Part shown: positions 31,684 to 40,776 of the stretch, piece after piece
Layout: the number at the start of each line of letters is the position of its first letter
Position numbering within the stretch: position 1 is the stretch's first letter
NCBI GenBank assembly: GCA_049965515.1
Contig: JBMFWG010000015.1
Span: 1-40,851 of the forward strand
Source: UBA4572 sp049965515
GTDB taxonomy: Bacteria; Nitrospirota; Leptospirillia; Leptospirillales; Leptospirillaceae
Direction of reading: 5' to 3'
DNA: 40,851 bases
The notes under the pieces: generated by a model
Databases searched by the model: none
What the model saw: the letters and a program-made list of their open reading frames with translations, nothing else
What the model was told of the DNA's origin: nothing
Translations under genes and position numbers: made by a program

Positions 31684-33533
31684 CGCCGGCCTCCCCGTTT
31701 AGTCGGTCCCGAGTCCCTGGGCGCGCGGGACGAAGGAGCGGATCTTGAGGAGGGGCGAGGGCCCGGTTTCGGAGAGCCCCCGCTCCGTCGAGGGGCGGTG
31801 TCACTCGCGTTTCGGGAGCGAGACTCCGGTCGTGCGGGGCGTTCATAGCGTCCTTGGGGCGATCGGGGTCTTCTCTCATCGCCAAAGGAGCGCTCTCGTC
31901 GGCCCTCGTCTTTGGTGCGGCTCGGGGAATCCTTCCACCCCCGCTCCCGGGACGCGCCTGTCTGAGGCGCAAAGGAACGGCCCGACGACGAAGAGGGTTT
32001 TCTGTTCTGTTCAAAGCGTCCTTCCTCGCGTTGTTCCCGAGGGGCGGAGCGCTCCGGTCTTTCAGTCCGGTCGTCCGCGTTCCGGGCATGACGAGACGGA
32101 GAGGCAGCCGATCGTTCCTCTTTTCTGAAGCTCTCTCGCCGTGGCCGTTCCTTCCTTTCAGGCCGCTCGGTCCATTCGCGACGGGCCGGACGTTCGGGGC
32201 GTTCGGCTCCCGCAAACTTTCGAGTCCGGGGGATTGGCCGGTCGTCGAGCTCTCCGGAGAATGTCCGCCCTGAACGGGGTGGGGCGGACTTTCCGCGGTC
32301 TGCCTTTTGAGGGCGTCCCTCCGACCGGAATGTTTTTTCGGATCGCTCTGTCCTTTCCGGCCTGTCTGACCGTTTCGGCCGTTCGGACCATTCGCGACGG
32401 GCCGGACCTTCGGGGCGGGAGCCTTCGTCGAATTTTCGTGGGCGGGGAACCGCTCGAGCCTCTCTTCCGGACTCCTCGCGATGGGAGTGACCTTCGGCCG
32501 GTTGCTCGTCCCCGGCCCGTCGGGCCTTGGGGAAGGCCCCTTCCTTCGAATACCCCGATCGGGGACGAAAAGGACGCTCCCCCCCCTCTCCCCATCGGGG
32601 GGCAGTATGCCCCGTGGTCTTGCGAGGCTCGCGAGATCCTGGCCCTGCATTCTCCTCCCGGCGGCTTCTTCGCCCTTCGGAGCGGGGAGAAGCGCCGTCA
32701 TCTTGGCGTCGGGAAAATCTCGAGTCAAGGTTTTTGGGAAGGCTTTGGGGGCGCGTCCCGGCCAGGAGAAGTTCGGTCTCCTGTGGGGTGACAGTGCGGT
32801 ATTCCCCGGGTTCGAGGCCGGCGAGGGTCAGTGGGCCGAAGGCCGTCCGGACGAGTTTTAAAACAAAATAGTTCAGCGTTTCGAAAAGTCGCCGGACCTC
32901 CCGGTTTCGTCCCTCGGTGAGCGTGATCCGGTACCAGGCATTGGTGGAGGTCTGTCGTTCAGGGACAAGCTCAAGGGGAACCACCGCCCGCCCGTCGAGA
33001 CGAATCTCTCCCCGGGCCATCCGCTCGAGGTGTGCCGGAGACATCCCTCCCTGGATCTTCACGAGATAGGTGCGAGGAATCTCGAAACGCGGATGAAGAA
33101 TTCGTTGGGAGAGATCCCCGTTATTGGTGAGAAGGAGCGCCCCCTCTGTCTGAAAGTCAAGCCGCCCGATGTGGAGAAGGGGATCGATACCGGGAAAGTA
33201 GTCTCGGAGGGTTGGTCGGCCCTCTGGATCGAAGAGGGTCGAAACGACGCCCTTGGGCTTGTAGAAGAGAAAGAGGAAGGTCTCTGACTCCCGGGGAAGA
33301 GGGCGCCCGTCGACGAGGATTACCTGATGCCGGGGGTCGACCCGTGTCCCTGGTTCGGTGACAACCTCTCCGTCGACCGTGACCGAGCCCGCCGCGATCA
33401 GCTGCTCGGACTTTCTTCGGGAGGCGACTCCGCGATGGGCAAGGATCTTGTGGAGCCGGATGCGACCGTCGGCCTCTTCAGGTATCTCGGAGTCGTCGGG
33501 ATTCTGTTCAGGGGGGGATCCTGGGGTTGTCAT
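31680..33533 (-). CDS. RsuA/RluB-family pseudouridine synthase with a 350-residue Arg-rich tail
   Basis: The N-terminal part is a standard rRNA pseudouridine synthase: an S4 RNA-binding domain (about 24-80, LHKILAHRGVASRRKSEQLI) and the catalytic domain (about 85-255) with Asp126 in GRLDFQTEGALLLTNNGDL. After about residue 262 comes a tail of roughly 355 residues, low in hydrophobics and dominated by Arg, Ser, Pro, Glu, Gly and Asp, with recurring units like RPERxxRREWTERPER. Typical members have 230-300 residues; E. coli RluB has only a short basic tail. The frame stays open and the tail ends with GPTKRGGRR. I chose the ATG at 33533 since AAAGGA is seven bases upstream; it follows the guaA stop by 11 bases. 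Substrate site (23S U2605 or 16S U516) is not assigned. Confidence 0.9.
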   Translation of the reverse strand: MTTPGSPPEQNPDDSEIPEEADGRIRLHKILAHRGVASRRKSEQLIAAGSVTVDGEVVTEPGTRVDPRHQVILVDGRPLPRESETFLFLFYKPKGVVSTLFDPEGRPTLRDYFPGIDPLLHIGRLDFQTEGALLLTNNGDLSQRILHPRFEIPRTYLVKIQGGMSPAHLERMARGEIRLDGRAVVPLELVPERQTSTNAWYRITLTEGRNREVRRLFETLNYFVLKLVRTAFGPLTLAGLEPGEYRTVTPQETELLLAGTRPQSLPKNLDSRFSRRQDDGASPRSEGRRSRREENAGPGSREPRKTTGHTAPRWGEGGERPFRPRSGYSKEGAFPKARRAGDEQPAEGHSHREESGREARAVPRPRKFDEGSRPEGPARREWSERPKRSDRPERTERSEKTFRSEGRPQKADRGKSAPPRSGRTFSGELDDRPIPRTRKFAGAERPERPARREWTERPERKERPRRESFRKEERSAASPSRHARNADDRTERPERSAPREQREEGRFEQNRKPSSSSGRSFAPQTGASRERGWKDSPSRTKDEGRRERSFGDERRPRSPQGRYERPARPESRSRNASDTAPRRSGGSPKPGPRPSSRSAPSSRAPRDSGPTKRGGRR

Positions 33534-33544
33534 GTCGGGATCCT

Positions 33545-35092
33545 TTACTCCCACTCGATGGTGGAAGGTGGCTTGGGGGAGATATCGAAGACCACCCGGT
33601 TGATTCCGGGAACGGTAGAGATAATGCGGTGGGAGATCCGGCCGAGAAGGCCAGGATCGAGATAATGGACATCGGCTGTCATTCCGTCCACCGAGCGGAC
33701 GGCCCGAATGGCGGCGACGTTTTCGTAAGTCCGGGCATCGCCCATGACGCCCACTGACTTGACCGGAAGAAGAACGGCGAAGTACTGCCAGAGCTCGGAA
33801 CGGAGAGGGGAGTTCTCCACCTCCTCCCGTACGATGGCATCGGCCTCCCGGAGGATGTCGAGGCGTTCCGGGGTGACGGATCCCAGGATGCGGATGGCAA
33901 GACCCGGTCCGGGAAAGGGTTGTCGTGAAACGAAACGGTCAGAGAGACCCAGTTCGCGTCCGAGCCGTCGGACCTCGTCCTTGAAAAGGTCTCGCAGGGG
34001 TTCCACAAGTTGGAAGGGCATGCGTTTTGGGAGCCCTCCGACATTGTGGTGGCTCTTGATGACGGCCGATGGTCCGCCGAAGGAGGAGACGCTCTCGATA
34101 ACGTCGGGATAGAGAGTTCCCTGGGCGAGGTAGCGGTAAGTCCCCCGGCGACGGGCTTCCCGGACAAAGACATCGATGAATGTTCTCCCGATGGTTTTTC
34201 GCTTTTTCTCCGGGTCCGCCACTCCCTTGAGACGGTCGAGAAAGATCTGGCGGGCGTCGATGATCTCCAGGGGGATCCCCAGAGAGGAGAGATCCTTTTC
34301 CATCTCTGAGAGTTCGTTCTTTCGGAGAAGCCCGTTGTCTACGAAAAAGGCATGAAAACGCTCCCCCAGGGCCCGGTGGCAGAGAAGTGCGGTTACCGTT
34401 GAGTCTATTCCCCCCGAGAGGGCGCAGATCAGATGGTCGGATCCCACTCGCGTTCGGATCTCGTCGACATGTCGGTCGAGATAGCCCTTGAGGGTCCAGT
34501 TTTTTGCGATGCCACAGATATCCCGCAGGAAGTGCCGGAGAAAGTCCACCCCCGCCACCGTCTGGGTGACTTCGGGGTGAAACTGGACCCCGTAGATGCC
34601 TTTTTTGCGGTTTTCCATCGCCGCCACCGGGGTGGTCTCGGTGTGCCCTGCGACGGTGAATCCCGGGGGAGGAGTGATGATGTTGTCCCCATGGCTCATC
34701 AGAACGGGAGAGACGGGGCGGAAGAGATCCCACAGGGGGGAGACATCCCTCGCCGGGGTAAAGGGCTGGACTCCATATTCTCGGATTTTCGCCCGTTCAA
34801 CCTTTCCCCCGGCGACGTGGGCGAGAATCTGCATCCCGTAGCAAATCCCCAGGACCGGAAGCCCCAGGTCCAGGATGGCGGGATCCAGTGTGGGGGCCCC
34901 GGGCTCATAGACGGACGAGGGCCCCCCCGACAGGATCAGGGCCAGCGGCTGGCGTTTCTGGATCTTTGCGAGGGGGGCGGAGGCCGGAAGAATTTCGGAA
35001 TAGATTTCCATCTCCCGAACCCGGCGGGCGATATTCTGTGTCAGCTGGGAACCGAAGTCGAGAATGAGGACGGGGGAGGGGGTCACAGGCAT
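33545..35092 (-). CDS. guaA: GMP synthase (glutamine-hydrolysing)
   Basis: GuaA converts XMP to GMP using ATP and glutamine. The 515-residue protein contains a class I glutamine amidotransferase domain (about 8-195) with catalytic Cys in LGICYGMQ and the His-Glu pair in QFHPEV, then the ATP pyrophosphatase domain with the P-loop SGGIDST, and the C-terminal dimerisation domain ending SPKPPSTIEWE. It lies 31 bases after guaB on the same strand, giving a guaBA operon. The ATG at 35092 is the family start. Confidence 0.98.
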   Translation of the reverse strand: MPVTPSPVLILDFGSQLTQNIARRVREMEIYSEILPASAPLAKIQKRQPLALILSGGPSSVYEPGAPTLDPAILDLGLPVLGICYGMQILAHVAGGKVERAKIREYGVQPFTPARDVSPLWDLFRPVSPVLMSHGDNIITPPPGFTVAGHTETTPVAAMENRKKGIYGVQFHPEVTQTVAGVDFLRHFLRDICGIAKNWTLKGYLDRHVDEIRTRVGSDHLICALSGGIDSTVTALLCHRALGERFHAFFVDNGLLRKNELSEMEKDLSSLGIPLEIIDARQIFLDRLKGVADPEKKRKTIGRTFIDVFVREARRRGTYRYLAQGTLYPDVIESVSSFGGPSAVIKSHHNVGGLPKRMPFQLVEPLRDLFKDEVRRLGRELGLSDRFVSRQPFPGPGLAIRILGSVTPERLDILREADAIVREEVENSPLRSELWQYFAVLLPVKSVGVMGDARTYENVAAIRAVRSVDGMTADVHYLDPGLLGRISHRIISTVPGINRVVFDISPKPPSTIEWE

Positions 35093-35123
35093 GAAATCTT
35101 TCTAGAGATTAAGGACGCAAGGA

Positions 35124-36593
35124 TCAGACGTCGTCCCACTCGCGACGGTAATTGGGAGCTTCCTTGGTAATGATGACGTCGTGGACATGGCTCTCCCGCA
35201 GCCCTGCCGGGGAGATCCGGACGAACTTGGCGTTTTCCTGGAGCTCCCTGATGGTCCGGCAGCCGCAATAGCCCATACCGGAGCGGAGGCCTCCCGAGAG
35301 CTGGTAGATCATGTCCGAGAGCCGGCCCTTGTGGGGGACCCGTCCCTCGATGCCTTCAGGAACCCATTTTCTGGAGCCGGAGGGCTGGTTGTACCGGTCG
35401 CCGCCTCCCCGTTCCATGGCACCGATCGACCCCATCCCCCGGTAGGTCTTGTAGGAGCGTCCCTGGAAGAGGATGGTCTCCCCGGGAGACTCCTCCGTCC
35501 CGGCGAGCAGGGAGCCAAGCATGACGGCGGAAGCGCCGGCGGCGAGGGCCTTGACCATATCCCCCGAAAACTTGATCCCCCCATCGGCGATGACAGGAAC
35601 TCCCGATTTTTTGGCAATCTGCCACACATCAGAGATGGCTGTCAGTTGAGGGACCCCTGCTCCGGCGATGATGCGGGTGGTGCAGATGGATCCGGGGCCG
35701 ACGCCGACCTTGAGAAGGTTCGCCCCGGCCTTGATCAGGGCCTCTGCCGCGTCTCCGGTCGCAATGTTGCCAGCCATCACGGGGATGGAGGGGTGGTTTT
35801 TCCGGATCTCCCGGATCATCTGCAGGACCCCCGAAGAGTGACCGTGGGCGGTGTCGATGACAAGCATGTCGACCTGGGCCTTGGCCAGATGTCTGGCCCG
35901 CTCAATCGCAGGCTCGCCCACCCCGATCGCCGCCGCAACAAGAAGACGTCCTCGTGCATCCTTGGCCGAGTTGGGATACTTGATCTTCTTCTCGATGTCC
36001 TTGATGGTGATCAGGCCATCGAGCTCGTTCTTGTCGTTAACCACCGGAAGCTTCTCGATATGGTGCTCCTGAAAGAGCCTCTTGGCGACGTCGAGGGTCG
36101 TTCCCACAGGGGCGGTGATCAGATTTTTCGAGGTCATGACCTCGGAGACCTTGCGAGAGTGGATCGTCTCGAAGCGAAGGTCCCGGTTGGTCACGATTCC
36201 CTTGAGCTTCTTGTCCTTGACCACCGGGATCCCCGAGATGCGGTAGGTCTGCATGATCTCGAGCGCCCGACCGACCGTTTCGTCCGGGTCGATGGTGATG
36301 GGGTCGGTAATCATCCCGGCTTCGGATTTTTTGACCTTGTCGACCTCATGGGCCTGATCTTCGGGAGAGAGCGCCCGGTGAATGACCCCCATTCCTCCCT
36401 CTCGGGCCAGGGCGATGGCGAGTCTCGCCTCCGTGACGGTGTCCATGGCCGCCGAAAGAACCGGAATATTGAGCCGGATCCCCTCCTGAAGAACGATACT
36501 GGTATCGGTGTCGGCAGGCAGAAAATCGGAAAAACGGGGAACGAGGATGACATCGTCGAAAGTCAGCCCCATGGGAAGGTCGTGAGACAGCAT
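35124..36593 (-). CDS. guaB: IMP dehydrogenase
   Basis: GuaB oxidises IMP to XMP with NAD, the rate-limiting step to GMP. The 489-residue protein has the TIM barrel interrupted by a CBS-domain pair (about 95-205), the catalytic Cys loop GPGSICTTR with the following GAGVPQ, and the flap with YRGMGSIGAMERGGGDRY. The CBS pair (ITDPITIDPDETV... and VMTSKNLITAPVGTT) would bind adenine nucleotides. The start ATG has GAGGGGG upstream, and a good promoter precedes it. Confidence 0.98.
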   Translation of the reverse strand: MLSHDLPMGLTFDDVILVPRFSDFLPADTDTSIVLQEGIRLNIPVLSAAMDTVTEARLAIALAREGGMGVIHRALSPEDQAHEVDKVKKSEAGMITDPITIDPDETVGRALEIMQTYRISGIPVVKDKKLKGIVTNRDLRFETIHSRKVSEVMTSKNLITAPVGTTLDVAKRLFQEHHIEKLPVVNDKNELDGLITIKDIEKKIKYPNSAKDARGRLLVAAAIGVGEPAIERARHLAKAQVDMLVIDTAHGHSSGVLQMIREIRKNHPSIPVMAGNIATGDAAEALIKAGANLLKVGVGPGSICTTRIIAGAGVPQLTAISDVWQIAKKSGVPVIADGGIKFSGDMVKALAAGASAVMLGSLLAGTEESPGETILFQGRSYKTYRGMGSIGAMERGGGDRYNQPSGSRKWVPEGIEGRVPHKGRLSDMIYQLSGGLRSGMGYCGCRTIRELQENAKFVRISPAGLRESHVHDVIITKEAPNYRREWDDV

Positions 36594-36627
36594 GAATCCC
36601 CCTCTGTTCTAGTCGAATAATCTTGTA

Positions 36628-36656
36628 ATCTTAACGGATTCTTTTGACGAGATCAA
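36628..36656 (-). promoter_or_regulatory. guaB promoter
   Basis: On the minus strand, -35 TTGATC (36656-36651), a 17-base spacer and -10 TAAGAT (36633-36628) give a near-consensus sigma-70-type promoter about 35 bases upstream of the guaB ATG. It should drive guaB, guaA, the pseudouridine synthase and the DUF5069 gene. Confidence 0.75.
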
Positions 36657-36691
36657 TGGAGGACTGAGGGAGTTCTGAATGTTTTTTTGTT

Positions 36692-37612
36692 TTATGAAGA
36701 CTGGTTGAGCTGTTTCTTGTCGGGAAGGTCCTGCAGGAGGCCGCGGAGGACAAGATCCACGAATTGCCGGGCGGTTCGTCCGGAGCGGGAGCCCCGTCCT
36801 CGGGAGTAGGAGAGGGCCCCGATCAGGAGGCGCACGATGGGATCTGCCGGAACATCGGTGGTTTCCCGGGATGCCTCCTGCCAGTCGGCGAGTCGGGAGA
36901 GAAGGGCCTCCTCCGACGGGGCGGGAGGAATGAGGCCGGCTTGTCGGGCCTTTCGAAGGACGATCAAGAGGTAGGTGTCTACGTCGGGTTCCTCAAAGGA
37001 GAGGACGATCCCGAATCGGTCCCGGATGGCATGGGTATCGTCGGCCTCTTCCTCGGCATGAAGGGAGTCTCCCCGGGCGGAACGAGACTCGGGGAGGAGG
37101 TTCCGGATATTGGTGGTGACGACGAGCCCCAGATTGACAGGAGGCGCCATGGCTCCTCCATCAAGAAAGGCCTTGAACTGGCGAAACTCCGGGTCTCTGG
37201 GGGAGAAGGCCAGGTCGTCGAGGAGCAGAAGGTACGGCTCCGATCGACGAGAGAGGAGGTCGACGAGGGGGGCGATGTAGGGAATCCCGGTGACATCGGC
37301 CTGGACAAGGCGAAGGGGCGGACGTTCCGGAATGCGGTTCCATTCATTCCAGAGAGAGAGAACAAGGGAGGTCTTGCCGGTCCCCCGATGGCCGTGAATC
37401 AGTGATGGGAGAGGAGGAAGACCCTGCAGAAGGCCCTCAAGATTTTTCCGGAGGGTCTCTGCGGCAAGCTCCTGCCCCCACAGCTCTTCCGGAAATATCA
37501 TTCGGGGGTGGTGGATGGCATGAAGAAAGGGGGGAAGTCCGGGAGGGGAGACGAGACGGAGAGCCTTATGGTGTCCCTCTAAAACCCGCCCCTCGTCGAT
37601 CTTGTCAAACAT
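36692..37612 (-). CDS. DUF815-type AAA+ ATPase
   Basis: This 306-residue protein matches the DUF815 family of small AAA ATPases. The Walker A motif is GHRGTGKTS in the first third, preceded by the family segment LWGQELAAETLRKNLEGLLQ, and a Walker B-like stretch YLLLLDDLAFSP follows. A sensor-1-like VVTTNIRNLLPE is present. The C-terminal part is Arg-rich helix (SRGRGSRSGRTARQFVDLV). The role of DUF815 is unknown; DnaA/ClpX-like loading has been suggested by structure only. The ATG overlaps the LON-domain gene by eight bases, so the two are coupled. No strong terminator follows before the guaB promoter. Confidence 0.85.
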   Translation of the reverse strand: MFDKIDEGRVLEGHHKALRLVSPPGLPPFLHAIHHPRMIFPEELWGQELAAETLRKNLEGLLQGLPPLPSLIHGHRGTGKTSLVLSLWNEWNRIPERPPLRLVQADVTGIPYIAPLVDLLSRRSEPYLLLLDDLAFSPRDPEFRQFKAFLDGGAMAPPVNLGLVVTTNIRNLLPESRSARGDSLHAEEEADDTHAIRDRFGIVLSFEEPDVDTYLLIVLRKARQAGLIPPAPSEEALLSRLADWQEASRETTDVPADPIVRLLIGALSYSRGRGSRSGRTARQFVDLVLRGLLQDLPDKKQLNQSS

Positions 37613-38267
37613 CGAAAAAGAGGTCGCTTGCCCCGTCGCTGTGGTTTTCCTCCGCCATCTCTGTTTCGAAGGTGATCTTCTTGAAGAGCAGGAGATCGTA
37701 AAGCCTCCCGGCCTGGGTCCGGATGTCAGGAGCCTCCAGGAGGAACTGTCTCTCCGTGGCGGTCAGGGGGAGAAAGGCTGACCAGTGCTGGAGAAGGGAT
37801 ATCGGGTCTTTGGCCGACTCGTTGATCCACTTGAGCTCGGAGGTGAGATCCCACTGGGACAGCACATCGGCGACGACGGAGCTGATCCTGTCCATGTCGG
37901 ACTGGGCCAGGGGCCAGCGGGTCTCCGGACGGAGGACCGAGACAAGGGCCGTTCGCCACTCCTCCCGGGAAGTTTCTTCTTCGATGTCGAAGGTGGAGAT
38001 CCCGAGAAGGGTAATGTAGTATCGACCGTCGGGAAGTCGGTTGCTCTGGACGATCTTGCCCAGGGTTCCCCTCTTTTCGACAGGGGGAGACTGGTCGTAC
38101 TGATCCTCCCATCCCTCCTTGAGGAGGGTCATCCCCACAAGGTGCTCACCCTCCAGGGCGGCTTCGATCATCTTCCGGTAGCGAGGTTCGAAGATATGAA
38201 GAGGCCGAAGGGTTTTGGGAAAGAGAACAACATTCGGCAGGGGAAAAAGTGGAATCTCTATGGGCAT
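37605..38267 (-). CDS. LON N-terminal-domain protein
   Basis: The 220-residue protein is a stand-alone LON substrate-binding domain with no ATPase or protease part. The family signature is at the very start: IPLFPLPNVVLFPKTLRPLHIFEPRYRKM. The middle has the usual GTLGKIVQS segment. It may act as an adaptor or substrate binder; the role of such proteins is not established. I chose the ATG at 38267 (MPIEIPLF) as AGGAGG is close upstream. It is coupled to the DUF815 ATPase by an eight-base overlap. A true lon is at 17.6-20.1 kb. Confidence 0.85.
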   Translation of the reverse strand: MPIEIPLFPLPNVVLFPKTLRPLHIFEPRYRKMIEAALEGEHLVGMTLLKEGWEDQYDQSPPVEKRGTLGKIVQSNRLPDGRYYITLLGISTFDIEEETSREEWRTALVSVLRPETRWPLAQSDMDRISSVVADVLSQWDLTSELKWINESAKDPISLLQHWSAFLPLTATERQFLLEAPDIRTQAGRLYDLLLFKKITFETEMAEENHSDGASDLFFDV

Positions 38268-38391
38268 GGCGTCCCTCCTTCCCATAAGGACCGTGAGTCA
38301 AACGGGGGCTGGCAAGGCGATCCCGCCAGGTCGGCTCTCCGGATCCCCGGAGCGAGGGGGCTAAAGACGGGTGGCCGTCGATCCATGACGA

Positions 38392-38775
38392 TCAGTCCTC
38401 TTCGTAAAGGGTATATCCTGCGGGTTCTTTTCTGATGATCCCCCTGGCATCGGGAAAGGCCGCCCCGAAGAGGGCGAGCCTCCCGAACCATACTGTCGTA
38501 TCGGCAGAATAGGGGAATGTCTTGAGCGTGCCGGGAACGCGTCTCTCAAGGGCTCCCAGCGCCTCCGCGAAGGTAGGGTAACGACCGACGAGAAGAAGGT
38601 GGGTGCTTTCAGCGAGCTTGCGATGGACCTCGGGAGAGGCCAGCTCATGCATTCCATAGAAGGCTCCTCCTCCGATCATGAGAAGCCCCGCCACGACCAT
38701 GACGGCCAGTTGTCGGTAAAAGCTCTGGAAGGCGGCGGACCAGCTCGAGCTGTCGCCTTTTGAAAACAATGCCAC
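38392..38775 (-). CDS. Small membrane-anchored protein, unknown function
   Basis: The 127-residue protein has one clear membrane segment (about 23-42, LAVMVVAGLLMIGGGAFYG) after a short Ser-rich cytosolic part, then a roughly 85-residue domain with several Phe, Tyr and Pro residues. No motif is recognised. The start is GTG with AAGGAG six bases upstream, which supports translation. It is 124 bases upstream of the LON-domain gene on the same strand and may share a transcript. Confidence 0.65.
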   Translation of the reverse strand: MALFSKGDSSSWSAAFQSFYRQLAVMVVAGLLMIGGGAFYGMHELASPEVHRKLAESTHLLLVGRYPTFAEALGALERRVPGTLKTFPYSADTTVWFGRLALFGAAFPDARGIIRKEPAGYTLYEED

Positions 38776-38962
38776 GAATGTCTCCTTGGGTCGGAAAGAA
38801 AACGATCTTCTCCTTTATCGTTCCGGATTCGGATGGGTGGAGTCAAGCCCCCTGATTTGTTACTGTTTGAAGAGGAGGCGGAGCGGGGGCAGGGGGACTT
38901 TGATCCCCCCCCGGAGATCTCCGAAGCAGGGTCGGTCATAGAGTTTTGAGGGAGGTCAGGCG

Positions 38963-39499
38963 ATGGGCCCAGAATCGTTGCCCGGGAGAGAAAATCGGGA
39001 AGAGCTTCTTATTGTCGAGGCCCAGGTGCGGGAGGCTCCGGCGCTGGCTCTCCTCTGGGAGAAGCTCATGCTGGAAGAGTCTCCCCCCCATTTTCACGTG
39101 GGGATCGATGGTGTCTCGAAGGCGGAGTCGGCCTTCCGGCGAATGCTGACCCAGCCGGGAAGCTATCGGGGGTACCTTCTGGTCCCCGACTCCCTCGCGC
39201 CTATGGGAGGGAATCCCGCCCCGGCGGGCTTTATCCTGGGGTCGGTCTATGAGCGGCTCTACGGAAGGCCCTCCCGAGCGGGGAACATCATGCACTGGTA
39301 TGTCAAGCCCGAAGTTCGGGGAGAAGGTCAGGGAGAGAGACTGTACCAGGCACTTCTGGAGTGGTTTCGGGAGGCGAACGTGGAGACGGTAGAGGTGATG
39401 GCGCGGACGGAGGCCCCGCGGCTCTCCGCCTGGAGACGCCGCGGGTTTTCCGAGGTGTTGAGCCTCTTGGTCATGCCGGCTCCGTGGAGGCCGGAATAG
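38963..39499 (+). CDS. GNAT-family acetyltransferase
   Basis: The 178-residue protein has a GNAT fold: the acetyl-CoA pyrophosphate loop is VKPEVRGEGQGERLYQALLEW, with the Q/RxxGxG/A core as RGEGQG, followed by a strand with VETVEVMA and the C-terminal AWRRRGFSEVLSLLVM. The N-terminal half carries an extended acceptor-binding region. The acceptor is unknown. GGGAGG lies eight bases before the ATG. The gene is convergent with prfB, with 16 bases between the stops. Confidence 0.85.
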   Translation: MGPESLPGRENREELLIVEAQVREAPALALLWEKLMLEESPPHFHVGIDGVSKAESAFRRMLTQPGSYRGYLLVPDSLAPMGGNPAPAGFILGSVYERLYGRPSRAGNIMHWYVKPEVRGEGQGERLYQALLEWFREANVETVEVMARTEAPRLSAWRRRGFSEVLSLLVMPAPWRPE

Positions 39500-39515
39500 C
39501 CGGCATTGTCCGCAG

Positions 39516-40668
39516 CTAGAGGTCGGGAAGGTCGTCCTTGCCGGAAAAGAGTTTTCCTTCCCATCGCGCCAGGAGGTATCCCCGAATATAGAGGTCGATC
39601 TTTCCGTCGAGGACTTCGTCGACCCGGGAGGATTCGATGCCGGTTCGGTGGTCCTTCACGATCTGGTAGGGCTGGAGAACGTAGGATCGGATCTGGCTTC
39701 CCCAGGCGTTTTCCTTCTTGCTCTCCGCCCCGGAGATGGCATCGAGCTCGGCCTTCTTTTTCTGCCGTTCCAGTTCGAAAAGGCGCGCCCTGAGAACCTT
39801 GAAGGCCATCTCGCGGTTCTGGATCTGGGAGCGTTCGTTCTGGCTCGAGATGACGATTCCGGTGGGAATGTGGGTAAGGCGGACGGCCGAGGAGGTCTTG
39901 TTCACATGCTGGCCTCCGGCGGAGGAGGCGCGAAAGGTGTCGATGCGGATGTCCTCGTCACGGATCTCCACCGTGACCTCCCCTTCGATCTCGGGGTAGA
40001 CGAAGACCGAGGCAAATGAGGTATGCCGGCGCTTGGCGGCATCGAAGGGAGAGATGCGGACCAGTCGATGGACTCCGCTTTCGGCCTGAAGATAGCCGAA
40101 GGCCGACTCACCGCGAATCCGAAGTGTCGCGCTCTTGATCCCCGCCTCCTCCCCGGGCTGGAGGTCGATGACGGTCGTTTCGTAGCCTTTTGATTCGGCC
40201 CAGCGAAGGTACATCCGGAGAAGCATCTGCGCCCAGTCTTGGGATTCGGTGCCTCCGGCTCCCGGGTGGATCTCAAGGAGGGCGGGATTGTCAGAATATT
40301 CGTCCGAGAGGATCTCCTCGAGCTCGAGCTGGTCGATTCGGGAGACGAAAAGTGGCAAGATCCGCGCCGCTTCTCCGAGGATCTCGGGATCCTCGCCCAT
40401 CTCCAGCGCTGTCTCGATTTCGGCCTCCTCCCGGGAAATCTCTTTCAGAAGATCCCGCCTTTTTTCTATCCGCCGTTTTTCCTTGAGAAGCCGTGTGGCC
40501 CGTTCCGCATCCTTCCAGAACTGGGGGTCAGCACTCTGGGCATCGAACTGCTCGATGGTCAGAGAGAGTCTCTCCGGGTCAAAGGTGCCTCCGGAGCTGG
40601 GCGAACCTTTCCCGGTTCGTAAAGAATTGGTCTCTGATTTCCTGGATATCGTTATGGTCGGCGTTCAC
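39516..40668 (-). CDS. prfB: Peptide chain release factor 2, with programmed +1 frameshift
   Basis: RF2 ends translation at UGA and UAA. The gene is in two frames: GTG at 40668 opens a 29-codon frame (ending LRRHL) that stops at TGA (40581-40579), and the main part continues in the +1 frame from GAC at 40580 to 39516, giving 383 residues. The main frame has the stop-codon recognition tripeptide SPF (RISPFDAAK), and GGQ in SSAGGQHVNKTSSAVRL for peptidyl-tRNA hydrolysis. The N-terminal coiled domain is visible as a charged helical region. GTG start is preceded by AAAGGA. This self-regulated frameshift is common in bacteria. The upstream flank meets a TnpB-type element end at about 40775. Confidence 0.95.
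40578..40601 (-). promoter_or_regulatory. prfB: prfB +1 frameshift site
   Basis: On the minus strand CTTTGAC (40584-40578) is the classical slippery site: CTT slips to TTT over the in-frame TGA, and the next codon becomes GAC. The SD-like GGAGG five bases upstream of CTT stimulates slipping. Low RF2 slows termination at this TGA and raises frameshifting, a feedback loop. Confidence 0.92.
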
Positions 40669-40750
40669 GGAGCGGTCCTTTCAATCGGTAGAAGGGGACG
40701 GGGTTTCCCTGACGGCGCTCCCTTCCGGGGAGAATCGCAAGGAGAGGTCT

Positions 40751-40776
40751 ATGTTACTGCAAGGATTCTTCAAATT
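40751..40776 (+). pseudogene. Start of a divergent gene, interrupted by a TnpB-type element
   Basis: An ATG at 40751 has a perfect ribosome site, AAGGAG, six bases upstream, and begins MLLQGFFK. From about 40775 the frame runs into the element's terminal repeat and stays open to the window edge (33 codons), now encoding only hairpin sequence. The simplest reading is that a gene divergent from prfB was hit within its first ten codons. The intact gene product cannot be identified from eight residues. Confidence 0.4.

Noticed and set aside
35181..36620. 479-codon plus-strand frame opposite guaB
   Set aside because: Shadow of guaB, extending over its promoter.
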